From assembly GCA_038239145.1 (NCBI GenBank), contig JBBSFB010000005.1, forward strand, positions 62,001 to 126,000: a stretch of DNA of 64,000 bases. Reading direction: 5' to 3'. This stretch comes from PALSA-610 sp038239145. GTDB taxonomy: Bacteria > Actinomycetota > Acidimicrobiia > IMCC26256 > PALSA-610. Position numbers and translations under genes: made by a program. Position 1 is the first letter of the stretch, and each line of letters opens with the position of its first letter. This document shows positions 16,969-25,088 of the stretch, one piece after another. The notes under the pieces were generated by a model that was not told the origin of the DNA, did not search any database, and was given only the letters and a program-made list of their open reading frames with translations.

Positions 16969-17737
16969 TCGCGTAGCCGATCGCGACGGCAAAGCCGATC
17001 AGTACGACGAAAGCGCGCAGACGCGCGGGTTGGATCGATCCCGCGAAACGACCGCCCACGCTGCCGCCGACCACGCTCGTGATCGCCATCACGAGCGCGG
17101 CGACCCAGTACACGCGCCCGGAGAAGAGGAAGAACACGGCTGCGGTGGCGTTGATCGCGAACGCGAGCACTTGCTTGAGCGCGTTCAGGCGGTCGAGCGA
17201 ATCGTGCACGAGGATGCCGAGCACCGCCAACAGCATGATGCCGAGGCCGGCGCCGAAGTACCCGCCGTACACCGAGACCAGAGCGACGGGAGCGAACAGC
17301 CAGCGCGGATCCGCGGGTGGGTTCGTCGGATCGACAATCTCCGTGGTCGGCCGGCCAATGCGTAGCGCGCCCCGCAGCCGATCCTGCACCGCCAGGAGCG
17401 CGGTCGCGACGAACAGCAGCACGGGGATGAGCACGCGGAAGGCGTCGTCACTGGTGAACAGCAAGAGGATCGATCCGGCCAAGCCGCCGATCGCGGCCGC
17501 GACGAGGAGCGCGCGAACCCGGTTCGACTGACCTTGGAGGGCGCGGCGCTGGGCCAGTGCCCCACCGAGGTACCCCGGACTCAACGCGACCGTGTTCGTG
17601 ACGTTCGCAGAGACTGCGGGCAGTCCCAGCGCGATGAGGATCGGGAAAGAGATCAGGGTGCCCCCGCCCGCCACCGCGTTCACTGCGCCGGCCGCGAATC
17701 CGCCGCCACCGGCGAAGATGATCTGGAGCGGAGTCAT
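16952..17737 (-). CDS. TauE/SafE-family sulfite/organic-acid exporter
   Basis: 261 aa from the ATG at 17737 (MTPLQIIFAGGGGFAAGAVNAVAGGGTL). Eight or nine hydrophobic segments are arranged as two repeats. The first shows the family hallmark GxxAGxxNxxAGGGxxxxFPxL with the next helix SANVTNTVALSPGYLGGAL. The second repeat begins GGYFGAGLGIMLLAVLGIL. Members export sulfite, sulfoacetate or similar anions. The frame is open far upstream, but the residues there are Arg-rich and antisense to the VOC gene. The stop codon lies inside a 17-bp tandem repeat. Confidence 0.9.
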   Translation of the reverse strand: MTPLQIIFAGGGGFAAGAVNAVAGGGTLISFPILIALGLPAVSANVTNTVALSPGYLGGALAQRRALQGQSNRVRALLVAAAIGGLAGSILLLFTSDDAFRVLIPVLLFVATALLAVQDRLRGALRIGRPTTEIVDPTNPPADPRWLFAPVALVSVYGGYFGAGLGIMLLAVLGILVHDSLDRLNALKQVLAFAINATAAVFFLFSGRVYWVAALVMAITSVVGGSVGGRFAGSIQPARLRAFVVLIGFAVAIGYAIKTWL

Positions 17738-17818
17738 CCCGACAGTGTGTAGTCGACGCACCCGTTTCCGACGGAACCACCTGTGGCACTCCGGTGCGGT
17801 TCGCGACCAGAGTGGGGA

Positions 17819-18181
17819 ATGACCCGTTTCCTCAAGAGCCGGACCACACTGGGTGTACGCGACGTCGCCGCCTCGATCAAGTTCTACGAGAAGGCCCTGG
17901 GTTTCACGGTCCTGCACACGATGGGTGAACCCCCGACGTTTGCGATGATCGCGAACGAAGACACGGGCCTGGGGCTCGGCCAGGTCGACGATCCGGCCGT
18001 GGCCGCGTTCGCCGGTTGCTATTTCGACGTCGAGGGCGTGGAGGAGTTGCACGACCGTTGCGTCGCGGTCGGCGCCACGATCACGAACCCGCTGACGCAT
18101 CAACCGTGGGGTAACTACGACTTCGTGGTCGCGGATCCCGATGGTCACCAACTCGCCTTCGGCGAAGTTCCGGAGCGGTAG
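17819..18181 (+). CDS. Glyoxalase/bleomycin-resistance (VOC) superfamily protein
   Basis: 120 aa, one VOC module pair. It reads KSRTTLGVRDVAASIKFYEKALGFTVL (beta-alpha-beta unit with the DVxxSxxFYxxxLGF signature), a middle GCYFDVEGVEELHDRCVAVGATI, and the closing YDFVVADPDGHQLAFGE with the metal-site Glu. These proteins bind a divalent metal and a small ligand; the function is not assignable. The stop is 2 bp before the GTG of the luciferase-like gene, so the two are co-translated. It is divergent from the TauE-like exporter. Confidence 0.88.
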   Translation: MTRFLKSRTTLGVRDVAASIKFYEKALGFTVLHTMGEPPTFAMIANEDTGLGLGQVDDPAVAAFAGCYFDVEGVEELHDRCVAVGATITNPLTHQPWGNYDFVVADPDGHQLAFGEVPER

Positions 18182-18183
18182 GC

Positions 18184-19062
18184 GTGCGCGCACCGATGCA
18201 AGTCACAGGAACAGGTGTGTGGTCGAGTCATCTCCGGTACGGCGACACCGCCCGGATCGCCGACGCGGCCGCGGAGCTGGAAGACCTCGGGTACTCGGCG
18301 ATTTGGATCCCCGACGTCGGCGGCGACGTCCTCGGGTCCGTCGAACTGCTGTTGCAGGCCACCCATGGCCTCGTCGTCGCGACGGGCATCCTCAACATCT
18401 GGATGCACGAGCCCGCCGACGTCGCCCGGCAACGGGCGGGATGGAGCGAGGATTGGCAGAGCCGCTTCCTGCTCGGCCTCGGTGTGAGTCACGCGCCTCT
18501 GATCGACCACGGGAATCCCGGGCGCTACACGAAGCCGTTCTCGAAGATGATCGACTACTTGGACGGCCTCGACGGCGCCGAGGTGCCCTTCCCCGTCGGC
18601 GCGAGAGTGCTCGCAGCGCTCCGGCCCAAGATGCTGGGGCTGGCGCGCGAACGTTCCGCCGGCGCCCATCCCTACTTCGTCACCCCCGAGCATGTGGTGC
18701 GGGCCCGCCAGACGCTTGGCGCCGACCGCACGATCGCAGTCGAGCTCGCGGTCGTGCTCGATGCCGATCCGTCGTCGGCGCGCGAAACGGCGCGTCACCA
18801 CACGGCCATCTACGCGAACCTGCCGAACTACACGAACAACCTGCGCGAGTTCGGCTTCGGCGACGACGACTTCGCCGACCGGGGCAGCGACCGGCTCGTC
18901 GATGCCATCGTGGCCTGGGGTGACGTCGACGCCATCGCCCGCCGGGTGCAGGGGATGCGGGACGCGGGCGCCGATCATGTGTGCATACAGGTCATCCGGC
19001 GGGACAACGAGGTTCCCGGCGCCGAGTGGCGTGAGCTCGCGCCCGTGCTCGTCCGGGCGTGA
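18184..19062 (+). CDS. LLM-class F420-dependent oxidoreductase
   Basis: 292 aa from the GTG at 18184 (an ATG at 18196 is an alternative). It reads as a TIM barrel of the luciferase-like monooxygenase family: AAAELEDLGYSAIWIPDVGGDVL (first helix and strand), ATGILNIWMHEP, the loop RFLLGLGVSHAP, PKMLGLARERSAGAHPYFVTPEH and a C-terminal GADHVCIQVI. The form matches the actinobacterial TIGR03620-like F420-binding subgroup. It would reduce or oxygenate an unknown substrate with coenzyme F420. It sits in a VOC - LLM - TauD run that may be one catabolic unit. Confidence 0.9.
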   Translation: MRAPMQVTGTGVWSSHLRYGDTARIADAAAELEDLGYSAIWIPDVGGDVLGSVELLLQATHGLVVATGILNIWMHEPADVARQRAGWSEDWQSRFLLGLGVSHAPLIDHGNPGRYTKPFSKMIDYLDGLDGAEVPFPVGARVLAALRPKMLGLARERSAGAHPYFVTPEHVVRARQTLGADRTIAVELAVVLDADPSSARETARHHTAIYANLPNYTNNLREFGFGDDDFADRGSDRLVDAIVAWGDVDAIARRVQGMRDAGADHVCIQVIRRDNEVPGAEWRELAPVLVRA

Positions 19063-19102
19063 TCGACGGGCGGATCCGTCCCCGACGGTTTACGCTTCCG
19101 AC

Positions 19103-19915
19103 GTGCTGACGATCGAGCCCCTCACCGCGACGATCGGCGCCGAGATCGGCGGGGTCGACCTCGTCGGCGACGCCGACGACGAGACCATCGCGCAGATCCG
19201 CGCCGCGCTCCTCGCGTGGAAGGTGATCTTCTTCCGCGACCAGCACGACCTCGACCGCGATCGTCACGTCGCTTTCGGCCGGCGCTTCGGCGACCTCGAA
19301 GTGCATCCGCTCACCCCTGCCAATCAGGACCAACCCGAGATCTTCGTGCTGCCGTCGGGAGGCGAGCTGCGCGCACCCGACGTGTGGCACAGCGACGTGA
19401 CCTGGCGACCGGAACCGTCGCTGGGCTCGATCCTGCGCATCGTCGAATCACCTCCGCTCGGAGGCGACACACTGTGGGCCGACATGGGCGCGGCCTACGA
19501 CCTGCTCGACCAAACCACGAAGGAGCAGACCGCCGACCTCGTCGGTCTCCACGACTTCGTCCGGGTCTTCGGGCGCCACCTCTCGCCGGGGGACCAGACG
19601 AAGCTGCGCGAGAAACACCCGACCGCCGAGCATCCCGTCGTGCGGACCCATCCGGAAACCGGGCGGCGCACCATTTACGTCAACCGCGGGTTCACGTGCG
19701 GTATCAAGGGCATGGACGACGGGGACGGGCAACGACTCCTGCGGCGCCTCGAGCACACCGCGACGATCCCGGACGTGCAGTGCCGGTTCCGTTGGAGCCC
19801 GGGAAGCGTTGCCTTCTGGGACAACCGTGCGACGCAGCACTGCGTCAGCAACGACTTCTTGCCGAACCGCCGCGTCATGGAGCGGGTTACGGTCGCGGGC
19901 GATCGCCCGTACTGA
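19103..19915 (+). CDS. TauD/TfdA-family Fe(II)/2-oxoglutarate dioxygenase
   Basis: 270 aa from a GTG at 19103 (VLTIEPLTATIGAEIGGVDL). The metal triad is visible: His and Asp in VWHSDVTWRPEP and the distal His in WDNRATQHCVSNDF, followed by the 2-oxoglutarate-binding Arg in NRRVMERVTVAGD. It has the family's usual length and a lid loop. Members hydroxylate taurine, alkyl sulfates, 2,4-D and similar compounds. The TauE-like exporter is divergently placed 2 kb upstream, so an organosulfur role is possible, but that is inference. Its 3' neighbour is a 150-bp gap and the P-type ATPase region on the other strand. Confidence 0.9.
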   Translation: MLTIEPLTATIGAEIGGVDLVGDADDETIAQIRAALLAWKVIFFRDQHDLDRDRHVAFGRRFGDLEVHPLTPANQDQPEIFVLPSGGELRAPDVWHSDVTWRPEPSLGSILRIVESPPLGGDTLWADMGAAYDLLDQTTKEQTADLVGLHDFVRVFGRHLSPGDQTKLREKHPTAEHPVVRTHPETGRRTIYVNRGFTCGIKGMDDGDGQRLLRRLEHTATIPDVQCRFRWSPGSVAFWDNRATQHCVSNDFLPNRRVMERVTVAGDRPY

Positions 19916-20065
19916 CGAACCGCCTTCGGCGCTCCGGCGCAACGGGCGGGGGAACGAGCGGGTCCCTTCGTCGGACCAGTCGCCGAGTCGGCCCACGGCA
20001 CTCCTGCGCGTATCGGTATTGACATAGGAGTTGATGGCGGCGCGGACTTTCCACGCGGTGCACGG

Positions 20066-20275
20066 CTACGCGCCGGATCGGTTGCGGAACCCAGTGAAAT
20101 ATCCCCGAACGCGGGCGACGGGCGAATCTTTCGGCGGTTCGGCCGGCGGGGGCGGCGCCGGCGGCTCGACGCCGAGATCGCGCAGGTAGCGCACCGTCTC
20201 GGTCCATTCGCGCCCGTCCGCACGATACCGGGACGCGAGATGACGGACGCGATCAGTGATCGCGGTCGACGCGCG
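20066..20275 (-). CDS. Small hypothetical protein behind the P-type ATPase
   Basis: About 65-70 codons on the minus strand, reading ITDRVRHLASRYRADGREWTETVRYL, then a proline-rich linker (EPPAPPPPAEPP) and RGYFTGFRNRSGA. The composition is protein-like and the frame overlaps the ATPase stop, suggesting translational coupling. No ATG or GTG is well placed near 20270, so the start is not settled. No family is recognised. Confidence 0.35.
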   Translation of the reverse strand, partial: RASTAITDRVRHLASRYRADGREWTETVRYLRDLGVEPPAPPPPAEPPKDSPVARVRGYFTGFRNRSGA

Positions 20276-22853
20276 TGAGCGTGCCCCAATGGGAGAAGCG
20301 CGCGGCTCGGCGTCGAATGCGCCGGATCCGGCGCGGCTCACGCACGGCCACCGGAGCACCGATCGCCCGATGCTTGTAGAAGACGCCCTTCGCCTGCTCG
20401 ACCAACACGAGATACGCAATCACCATGGCCGCGAGGATCGGGTAGTACACCAGCGGAAGATGGGTGAAACCCAGCGCGTGCCCGAACGGTGCGTAGGGCA
20501 CGGCTACGCCGATCGCGGGCACGACCAGCGACGCGATGGTCAGAGGTTTGCTCGGTCGACTCTTCCAGAACGGCCGGCGCCGGGTCCGGATCACGAAGAT
20601 GATGAGCGCCTGGGTCGAAAGGGACTCGACGAACCAACCGGTCCGGAATTCAGCCGCGTGCGCATGCAGGAGGCCGATCATCACTCCGAAGGTCGCAAAG
20701 TCGAAGATCGAGCTGAGCGGACCGAAAAAGATCATGAAGCTCCGGATGAACCCCAGATCCCATGCCGAGGGGCGCGCGAGCATCTCTTCGTCGACGTCGT
20801 CGGTCGGGATGGTCATCTGGCTGCCGTCGTAGAGAAGGTTGTTCAGCAGGATCTGCGACGGCAGCATCGGCAGGAACGACAGAAACGCCGACGCGCCCGC
20901 GGCACTGAACATGTTCCCGAAGTTGGACGAGGTCGCCATCAACACGTATTTGATGGTGTTCGCGAAGATCCGTCGCCCCTCGACGACGCCGTCGGCGAGC
21001 ACCCCGAGATCCTTGTCGAGCAGGATGATGTCGGCCGCGTCCTTGGCGACGTCGGTGCCGGTGTCGACGGAGATGCCAACGTCGGCGTGATGTAGAGCGA
21101 CCGCATCGTTCACGCCGTCGCCCATGAAGGCGACGTCCGCGCCGCGCAGTCGCTGCACCCGGACGATGCGAGCCTTCGTCTCCGGACCGACACGAGCGAA
21201 GACCGTCGTGTGATCGATTGCATCGCCCAACGCGTCGTCGTCGAGCGCATCGACCTGGTTGCCGGTCATCGAACCCAGCACATCGAGACCGAGGTCGTGG
21301 CACACCTTCACCGCGACCTGCTCGCTGTCACCGGTGATGACCTTGACGACGATTCCGAGCTGTGCAAGCCGGGCCAACGAGGGCGCGGCATCGCCCTTGG
21401 GCCGGTCGGTGAAGACCGCGAACCCGATCAGTCCGAGATGCTGCTCGTCGGCATCGGTCGGCGTCGAGAGACCGGGCGCGAGGCGGGCGCCTATGGCGAT
21501 CACCCGCGCCCCGGCGTCGTAGAGAGCGGAGAGCGTCGTCTTCGCGCTCGGCGGAACATCGTTGCTGCGCGCGAGCACGCCTTCGGGCTCGCCCTTCACG
21601 ATCAGCCACCGCTGCCGATCGGGAGCGTCGGCGACCACGGCCGACAGACGGCGTTCGTGGTCGAACGGGCGCAGGGCAACCCGGTTCCAGCGCCCGGCCG
21701 CGCCCGCCACCAGCGGTTCCGCGGCGTCCCAGAGCGCGACGTCGAGCGCGTTTCCGCTGACGGCCTTCCCCGCGTCGACCAGAGCCTCGTTGCAGACGAG
21801 TCCGAGCACGTGCACCGGGATCGCGGCAGCGCCCTCGGCGTCGATTGCCCGGTCGAGCGTGATGTGCCCCTCGGTGAGGGTTCCCGTCTTGTCGGTGAAC
21901 AGCAGCGTGATGTTGCCGAGATCCTCAATGCTCACCAACCGCTTGACGAGCACCTTCTTGCGCGCGAGCCGACGGGACCCGGTCGAGAGGCTCACCGTCA
22001 CGATCGCCGGCAACAACTGCGGCGTGAGTCCGATCGCGATCGCAAGCGAGAACAGCAGCGCATCGATGAGAGGCCGGTGGAGCGCCACATTGATGACGAA
22101 GATCGACACGGTGAGAACGCCGGCGACGCGAACGAGGAGGAAGGAGAACTTTCGCAGCCCGACCTGAAAAGCGGTTTCGCCCGGCCGCTCACCGAGTCCG
22201 AGTGCGATCCTCCCGAACGCAGTCTGCATGCCGGTGCGCACGACGACCCCGCGCCCGGCCCCTTCGCGGACGACGGTTCCCATGAGCACGCACGACTGCG
22301 CGTGCGAGCTCGGATCGGAGGTCTTCTCCACCGGCATCGACTCGCCCGTCAGGATGGCTTCGTCGCACTCGAGCTCCGTCGTCTCGAGCAGGCGCATGTC
22401 CGCCGGCACGATGTCGCCGACCGAAAGCTGCACCACGTCTCCCGGGACGAGCGAGACGACGTCGACGCGTTGCGGGGTGCCCGCCCGAACTACGAGCGCC
22501 GTATGACGGATCTGTGCGTGTAGCGCGGCGACCGCCTGCTCCGATCGGAACTCGTTCACGAACCCGAGTCCGACCGACAGGCCGACGATGACGCCGATGA
22601 TCACCGCGTCGGTCGGGTCCCCGGTGAGGCCCGAGACCGCGGCCGCTGCAAGCAGCAACAGCAGGAGTGGGTTGCGCAACTGCCGGGCGAGCACACTCCA
22701 CGCGCGCACTGTGTGGCTGGTCAACGCGTTGGGCCCGTACTCGCTGAGTCGTCGGCTCGCTTCGTCGGGCGAGAGACCCGCGGGTCTCGACTCCATGGCT
22801 CCGAGCGCCGCATCGCACGACATCTGCGCGACGCGATCGATGTCCTGGAGCAC
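20253..22853 (-). CDS. MgtA-like P-type ATPase (cation transporter)
   Basis: 866 aa. N-terminal cation-ATPase domain with LSPDEASRRLSEYGPN; TM pair near residues 62-100; actuator loop with ILTGES (169-172); the TM segment AIAIGLTPQLLPAIV, the form found in magnesium-type P3B pumps; phosphorylation site DKTGTLT with Asp321; KGEPEGVL in the nucleotide domain; GDGVND hinge; and C-terminal TM helices with LLNNLLYDGSQMTIPTD. The NxxYD(L/G)SQ segment is characteristic of MgtA/MgtB. It would import Mg2+, or a related divalent cation, with ATP. It overlaps the PPOX gene by one base, so the two form a transcription unit inside the DevR-linked stress island. Confidence 0.93.
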   Translation of the reverse strand: MLQDIDRVAQMSCDAALGAMESRPAGLSPDEASRRLSEYGPNALTSHTVRAWSVLARQLRNPLLLLLLAAAAVSGLTGDPTDAVIIGVIVGLSVGLGFVNEFRSEQAVAALHAQIRHTALVVRAGTPQRVDVVSLVPGDVVQLSVGDIVPADMRLLETTELECDEAILTGESMPVEKTSDPSSHAQSCVLMGTVVREGAGRGVVVRTGMQTAFGRIALGLGERPGETAFQVGLRKFSFLLVRVAGVLTVSIFVINVALHRPLIDALLFSLAIAIGLTPQLLPAIVTVSLSTGSRRLARKKVLVKRLVSIEDLGNITLLFTDKTGTLTEGHITLDRAIDAEGAAAIPVHVLGLVCNEALVDAGKAVSGNALDVALWDAAEPLVAGAAGRWNRVALRPFDHERRLSAVVADAPDRQRWLIVKGEPEGVLARSNDVPPSAKTTLSALYDAGARVIAIGARLAPGLSTPTDADEQHLGLIGFAVFTDRPKGDAAPSLARLAQLGIVVKVITGDSEQVAVKVCHDLGLDVLGSMTGNQVDALDDDALGDAIDHTTVFARVGPETKARIVRVQRLRGADVAFMGDGVNDAVALHHADVGISVDTGTDVAKDAADIILLDKDLGVLADGVVEGRRIFANTIKYVLMATSSNFGNMFSAAGASAFLSFLPMLPSQILLNNLLYDGSQMTIPTDDVDEEMLARPSAWDLGFIRSFMIFFGPLSSIFDFATFGVMIGLLHAHAAEFRTGWFVESLSTQALIIFVIRTRRRPFWKSRPSKPLTIASLVVPAIGVAVPYAPFGHALGFTHLPLVYYPILAAMVIAYLVLVEQAKGVFYKHRAIGAPVAVREPRRIRRIRRRAARFSHWGTLTRVDRDH

Positions 22854-23266
22854 TACCGAACGCTACGGCCTCTGAGGTCGGCGCCTAGCCGCCGCCCGGT
22901 CACCAGCTCACAGGACAATCGCACCATCGTCCCGTCTGGTCCGCTCGTGCTCATCTCGTCCGCGGCCACGCTCGCGCGGCCGACCACTAGCACGCTCCAC
23001 CCCACCCCCGCGCCGTTGTCGTAGACGTCGGTTTCGAACGCGAGCACGTCTCCGGTCTCGGTAGCCGCCAGCAGCGACCCGGGACGAACCCGAAATGTGA
23101 TCTCATCGCCGCGGTAGACGTAGCTCACCGGGACGATGAGTGGAAGGGCGCCCCTCGTCGTCCCGACCACACCGAACGCGCGCGTCGCGAGCAGATCACG
23201 GCACTCGCCTTCGTCGAGAGCCTCACCGGCATCGATCCGAGTTGGGAAACCGCCTACGCCGACCAC
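22853..23266 (-). CDS. Flavin-binding PPOX-fold protein (pyridoxamine-oxidase-like)
   Basis: 137 aa. The split-barrel pattern is EGECRDLLATRAFGVVGTTRGALPLIVPVSYVYRGDEITFRVRPGSLLAATETGDVLAFETD, followed by GWSVLVVGRASV. This is the FMN/heme/F420-binding fold common in DosR regulons of mycobacteria and in dormancy clusters of other actinobacteria. A second, similar protein is at 28006-28464. It is immediately upstream of, and overlaps by one base, the P-type ATPase. An imperfect DosR-box-like sequence lies 36 bp upstream of the GTG/ATG region. Confidence 0.85.
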   Translation of the reverse strand: MVGVGGFPTRIDAGEALDEGECRDLLATRAFGVVGTTRGALPLIVPVSYVYRGDEITFRVRPGSLLAATETGDVLAFETDVYDNGAGVGWSVLVVGRASVAADEMSTSGPDGTMVRLSCELVTGRRLGADLRGRSVR

Positions 23267-23301
23267 CCGTCCAGTGTCGGTCTCGACGCACGGATTTGGC
23301 A

Positions 23302-23315
23302 GGGCCGAAAGACCA
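23302..23315. promoter_or_regulatory. Imperfect DosR-box-like site
   Basis: GGGCCGAAAGACCA matches the core consensus GGGACTWWAGTCCC at 10 of 14 positions. It is 36 bp upstream of the start of the PPOX-ATPase pair. On its own it would be weak evidence; it is listed because two much better copies stand before other genes of the same island. Confidence 0.3.
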
Positions 23316-23503
23316 ATCCCCGGAGGGTGATGGAACGCGGACCCTCACTCTCCGACGAGATTCTTCGCCAGACGCCCCGCGCCGCACTCGACGGGATGCT
23401 CGTGGTCGACGAGGATATCGGTCGTCGCGATTCCGGAGCCGAGAACGGCGTACGCCATATGGCCGAACGGGCGACGGCGCTCGGTGGACGCGGCGCGCCC
23501 CGG

Positions 23504-24157
23504 TTACGAACCCGACGGCTTGCGCTTCGACGCGAGCTTGGTCGCGAACACGGCCGCCTCGGTGCGGCGTTCCATGCCCAACTTCGAGAGCAGGTTCGAC
23601 ACGTAGTTCTTCACGGTCTTCTCCGCAAGGAACAGCCGCTCGCCGATCTGGCGATTGGTAAGGCCCTCGGCAATGAGATCGAGGATCTTGCGTTCCTGGT
23701 CGGTGACGCGCGCGAGGCGGGGATCTTCCTCCGGCCCACTCCGGAGTCGTTCGAGCACGCGCGCCGTGACGCTCGGGTCGAGGAGCGACTGGCCGGCCGC
23801 GACCCGGCGCACCGCGTCGACGAGATCCGTGCCCTTGATCTGTTTGAGGAGATAACCGGCCGCGCCGGCCATGATCGAGTCGAAGAGCGCCTCGTCATCG
23901 GAGAACGACGTGAGGATGACGCATTGGATCGCGCTGTCGATCGAACGCACCTCCCGGCACACCTCGACCCCGTTGCCGTCGGGGAGGCGCATGTCGACGA
24001 TTGCGACGTCGGGCTTCGCCGCGGGAATGCGGGCAACGCCATCGGCGGCTGTACCTGCTTCGCCGACGATCTCGACGTCGTCGTGGGCTTCGAGGAGCTC
24101 CCGGACACCCCGCCGGACGATCTCGTGATCGTCCAACAAGAACACCCGGATGCTCAT
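23504..24157 (-). CDS. devR: DevR/DosR-type NarL-family response regulator
   Basis: 217 aa. The receiver domain has Asp55 (AIVDMRLPDGNG), Thr83 (ILTS) and Lys105 (YLLKQIKG). The LuxR-type output domain reads LTDQERKILDLIAEGLTNRQIG and then FLAEKTVKNYVSNLLSKLGMERR. The recognition-helix residues Lys180, Lys183 and Asn184 coincide with those M. tuberculosis DosR uses for its palindrome, and the segment is almost identical to mycobacterial DevR. It would activate a hypoxia/nitric-oxide dormancy regulon when phosphorylated by a DevS-type kinase. No kinase gene is in the window. Neighbours (USP, PPOX, pump) are typical regulon members. Confidence 0.93.
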   Translation of the reverse strand: MSIRVFLLDDHEIVRRGVRELLEAHDDVEIVGEAGTAADGVARIPAAKPDVAIVDMRLPDGNGVEVCREVRSIDSAIQCVILTSFSDDEALFDSIMAGAAGYLLKQIKGTDLVDAVRRVAAGQSLLDPSVTARVLERLRSGPEEDPRLARVTDQERKILDLIAEGLTNRQIGERLFLAEKTVKNYVSNLLSKLGMERRTEAAVFATKLASKRKPSGS

Positions 24158-24200
24158 GCGTTCTCCCGCTCGCTCATGCGAGGGTAACCGGGCAGCGCCC

Positions 24201-24998
24201 TCACCCGGTGCAGTGCGTGACGAGCAGCGGGCACGCGGCCAGGTTCAGTACCGACATCGTGACGCTCCCGAGCGCGACCCGGGCCACACCCGTGCGCGCG
24301 CGAGAGCTCATCGCGATCATCCCCGCAGGAAGATCGGCGCCGAAGTCAGCCAACGCGCCTGCGGTGTACGCGTTGCGCAGAAGGTGGGCGCGGACCCGTT
24401 GCGGGCCCCCGAAGTGCTCTACGACCGGGTCGAGGAGCGTCTCCGGGTGTTCGATGCTCTCGACGTCGAGGGGACTGATCACGACCGCAGCATCCGACTC
24501 GAGGCCGAGTTGCCCGGCCCATTCGAGCGCGACTGGAGCGATGCACTCCGACGCGTCGGTGCCGTCGACGCACACGAGCATGCGCGCGTTCGCAGTCATG
24601 AAATCCTCGCGACAGTGGCGCCCCACGACCACTACCGGCCGATCCGAGCGGCGAATCACCTCTTCGGTAGTGCTGCCCAACACCGACCACCGCAGTCGCC
24701 CGCGCCCGTGACTCGTCATGCACGCGACTCGGTCGTCCGACTCGCCGACCAGCTTCACGATCGCGTCGACGGGAACGTCGTCGGAATTGACGAACGTCTG
24801 GGCCGGCGTTTCCGGGTGACGCGCCGCGACCTCGGCGAGGTACTGCGCGGGCTCGTGCGGTCCGTCGTGACTGGCGGAGAGGAGCAAGACCCCGCCGCCG
24901 AGCCGCCGGGCGATCGCACTGGCGACCGAGACCGCACGTTCGGCGGCCGGCGAACCGTCGAGCGGCACTACGAGAGTTGTGGGTATCACGTTGCTCAT
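24201..24998 (-). CDS. Tandem universal stress protein
   Basis: 265 aa with two USP domains. Domain 1 starts LVVPLDGSPAAERAVSVASAIAR and ends SHGRGRLRWSVLGSTTEEVIRRSDRPVVVV, containing the GxxGxxxxS ATP-type loop. Domain 2 starts MLVCVDGTDASECIAPVALEWA and ends SSRARTGVARVALGSVTMSVLNLAACPLLV. Two-domain USPs are among the most strongly DosR-induced proteins in mycobacteria. A near-perfect DosR box stands at 25074-25087, 76 bp before the start. Transcribed towards devR, 43 bp away. Confidence 0.92.
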   Translation of the reverse strand: MSNVIPTTLVVPLDGSPAAERAVSVASAIARRLGGGVLLLSASHDGPHEPAQYLAEVAARHPETPAQTFVNSDDVPVDAIVKLVGESDDRVACMTSHGRGRLRWSVLGSTTEEVIRRSDRPVVVVGRHCREDFMTANARMLVCVDGTDASECIAPVALEWAGQLGLESDAAVVISPLDVESIEHPETLLDPVVEHFGGPQRVRAHLLRNAYTAGALADFGADLPAGMIAMSSRARTGVARVALGSVTMSVLNLAACPLLVTHCTG

Positions 24999-25073
24999 CG
25001 CCTCCTGCTGCGTACGCTCTCGAACGTACGGGCAGCATTCGCCGCCGACGAGGGTCGTCTGGCCCGCGCCGGA

Positions 25074-25087
25074 AGGACCAAAGTCCC
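25074..25087. promoter_or_regulatory. DosR box upstream of the universal stress protein gene
   Basis: AGGACCAAAGTCCC matches the palindromic core GGGACTWWAGTCCC at all but two positions (first base and the T after GGAC) and shares ACCAAAGTCCC with the box at 27816. It is located between the acyl-CoA synthetase stop and the USP start, on the side expected for activation of the USP. Confidence 0.75.
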
Positions 25088-25088
25088 C

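Noticed and set aside
14511..16976. 821-codon open frame on the plus strand over the RND transporter gene
   Set aside because: Arg/Asp/Glu/His-rich composition without hydrophobic segments; it is the mirror frame of the real transporter on the minus strand, a usual effect of high GC.
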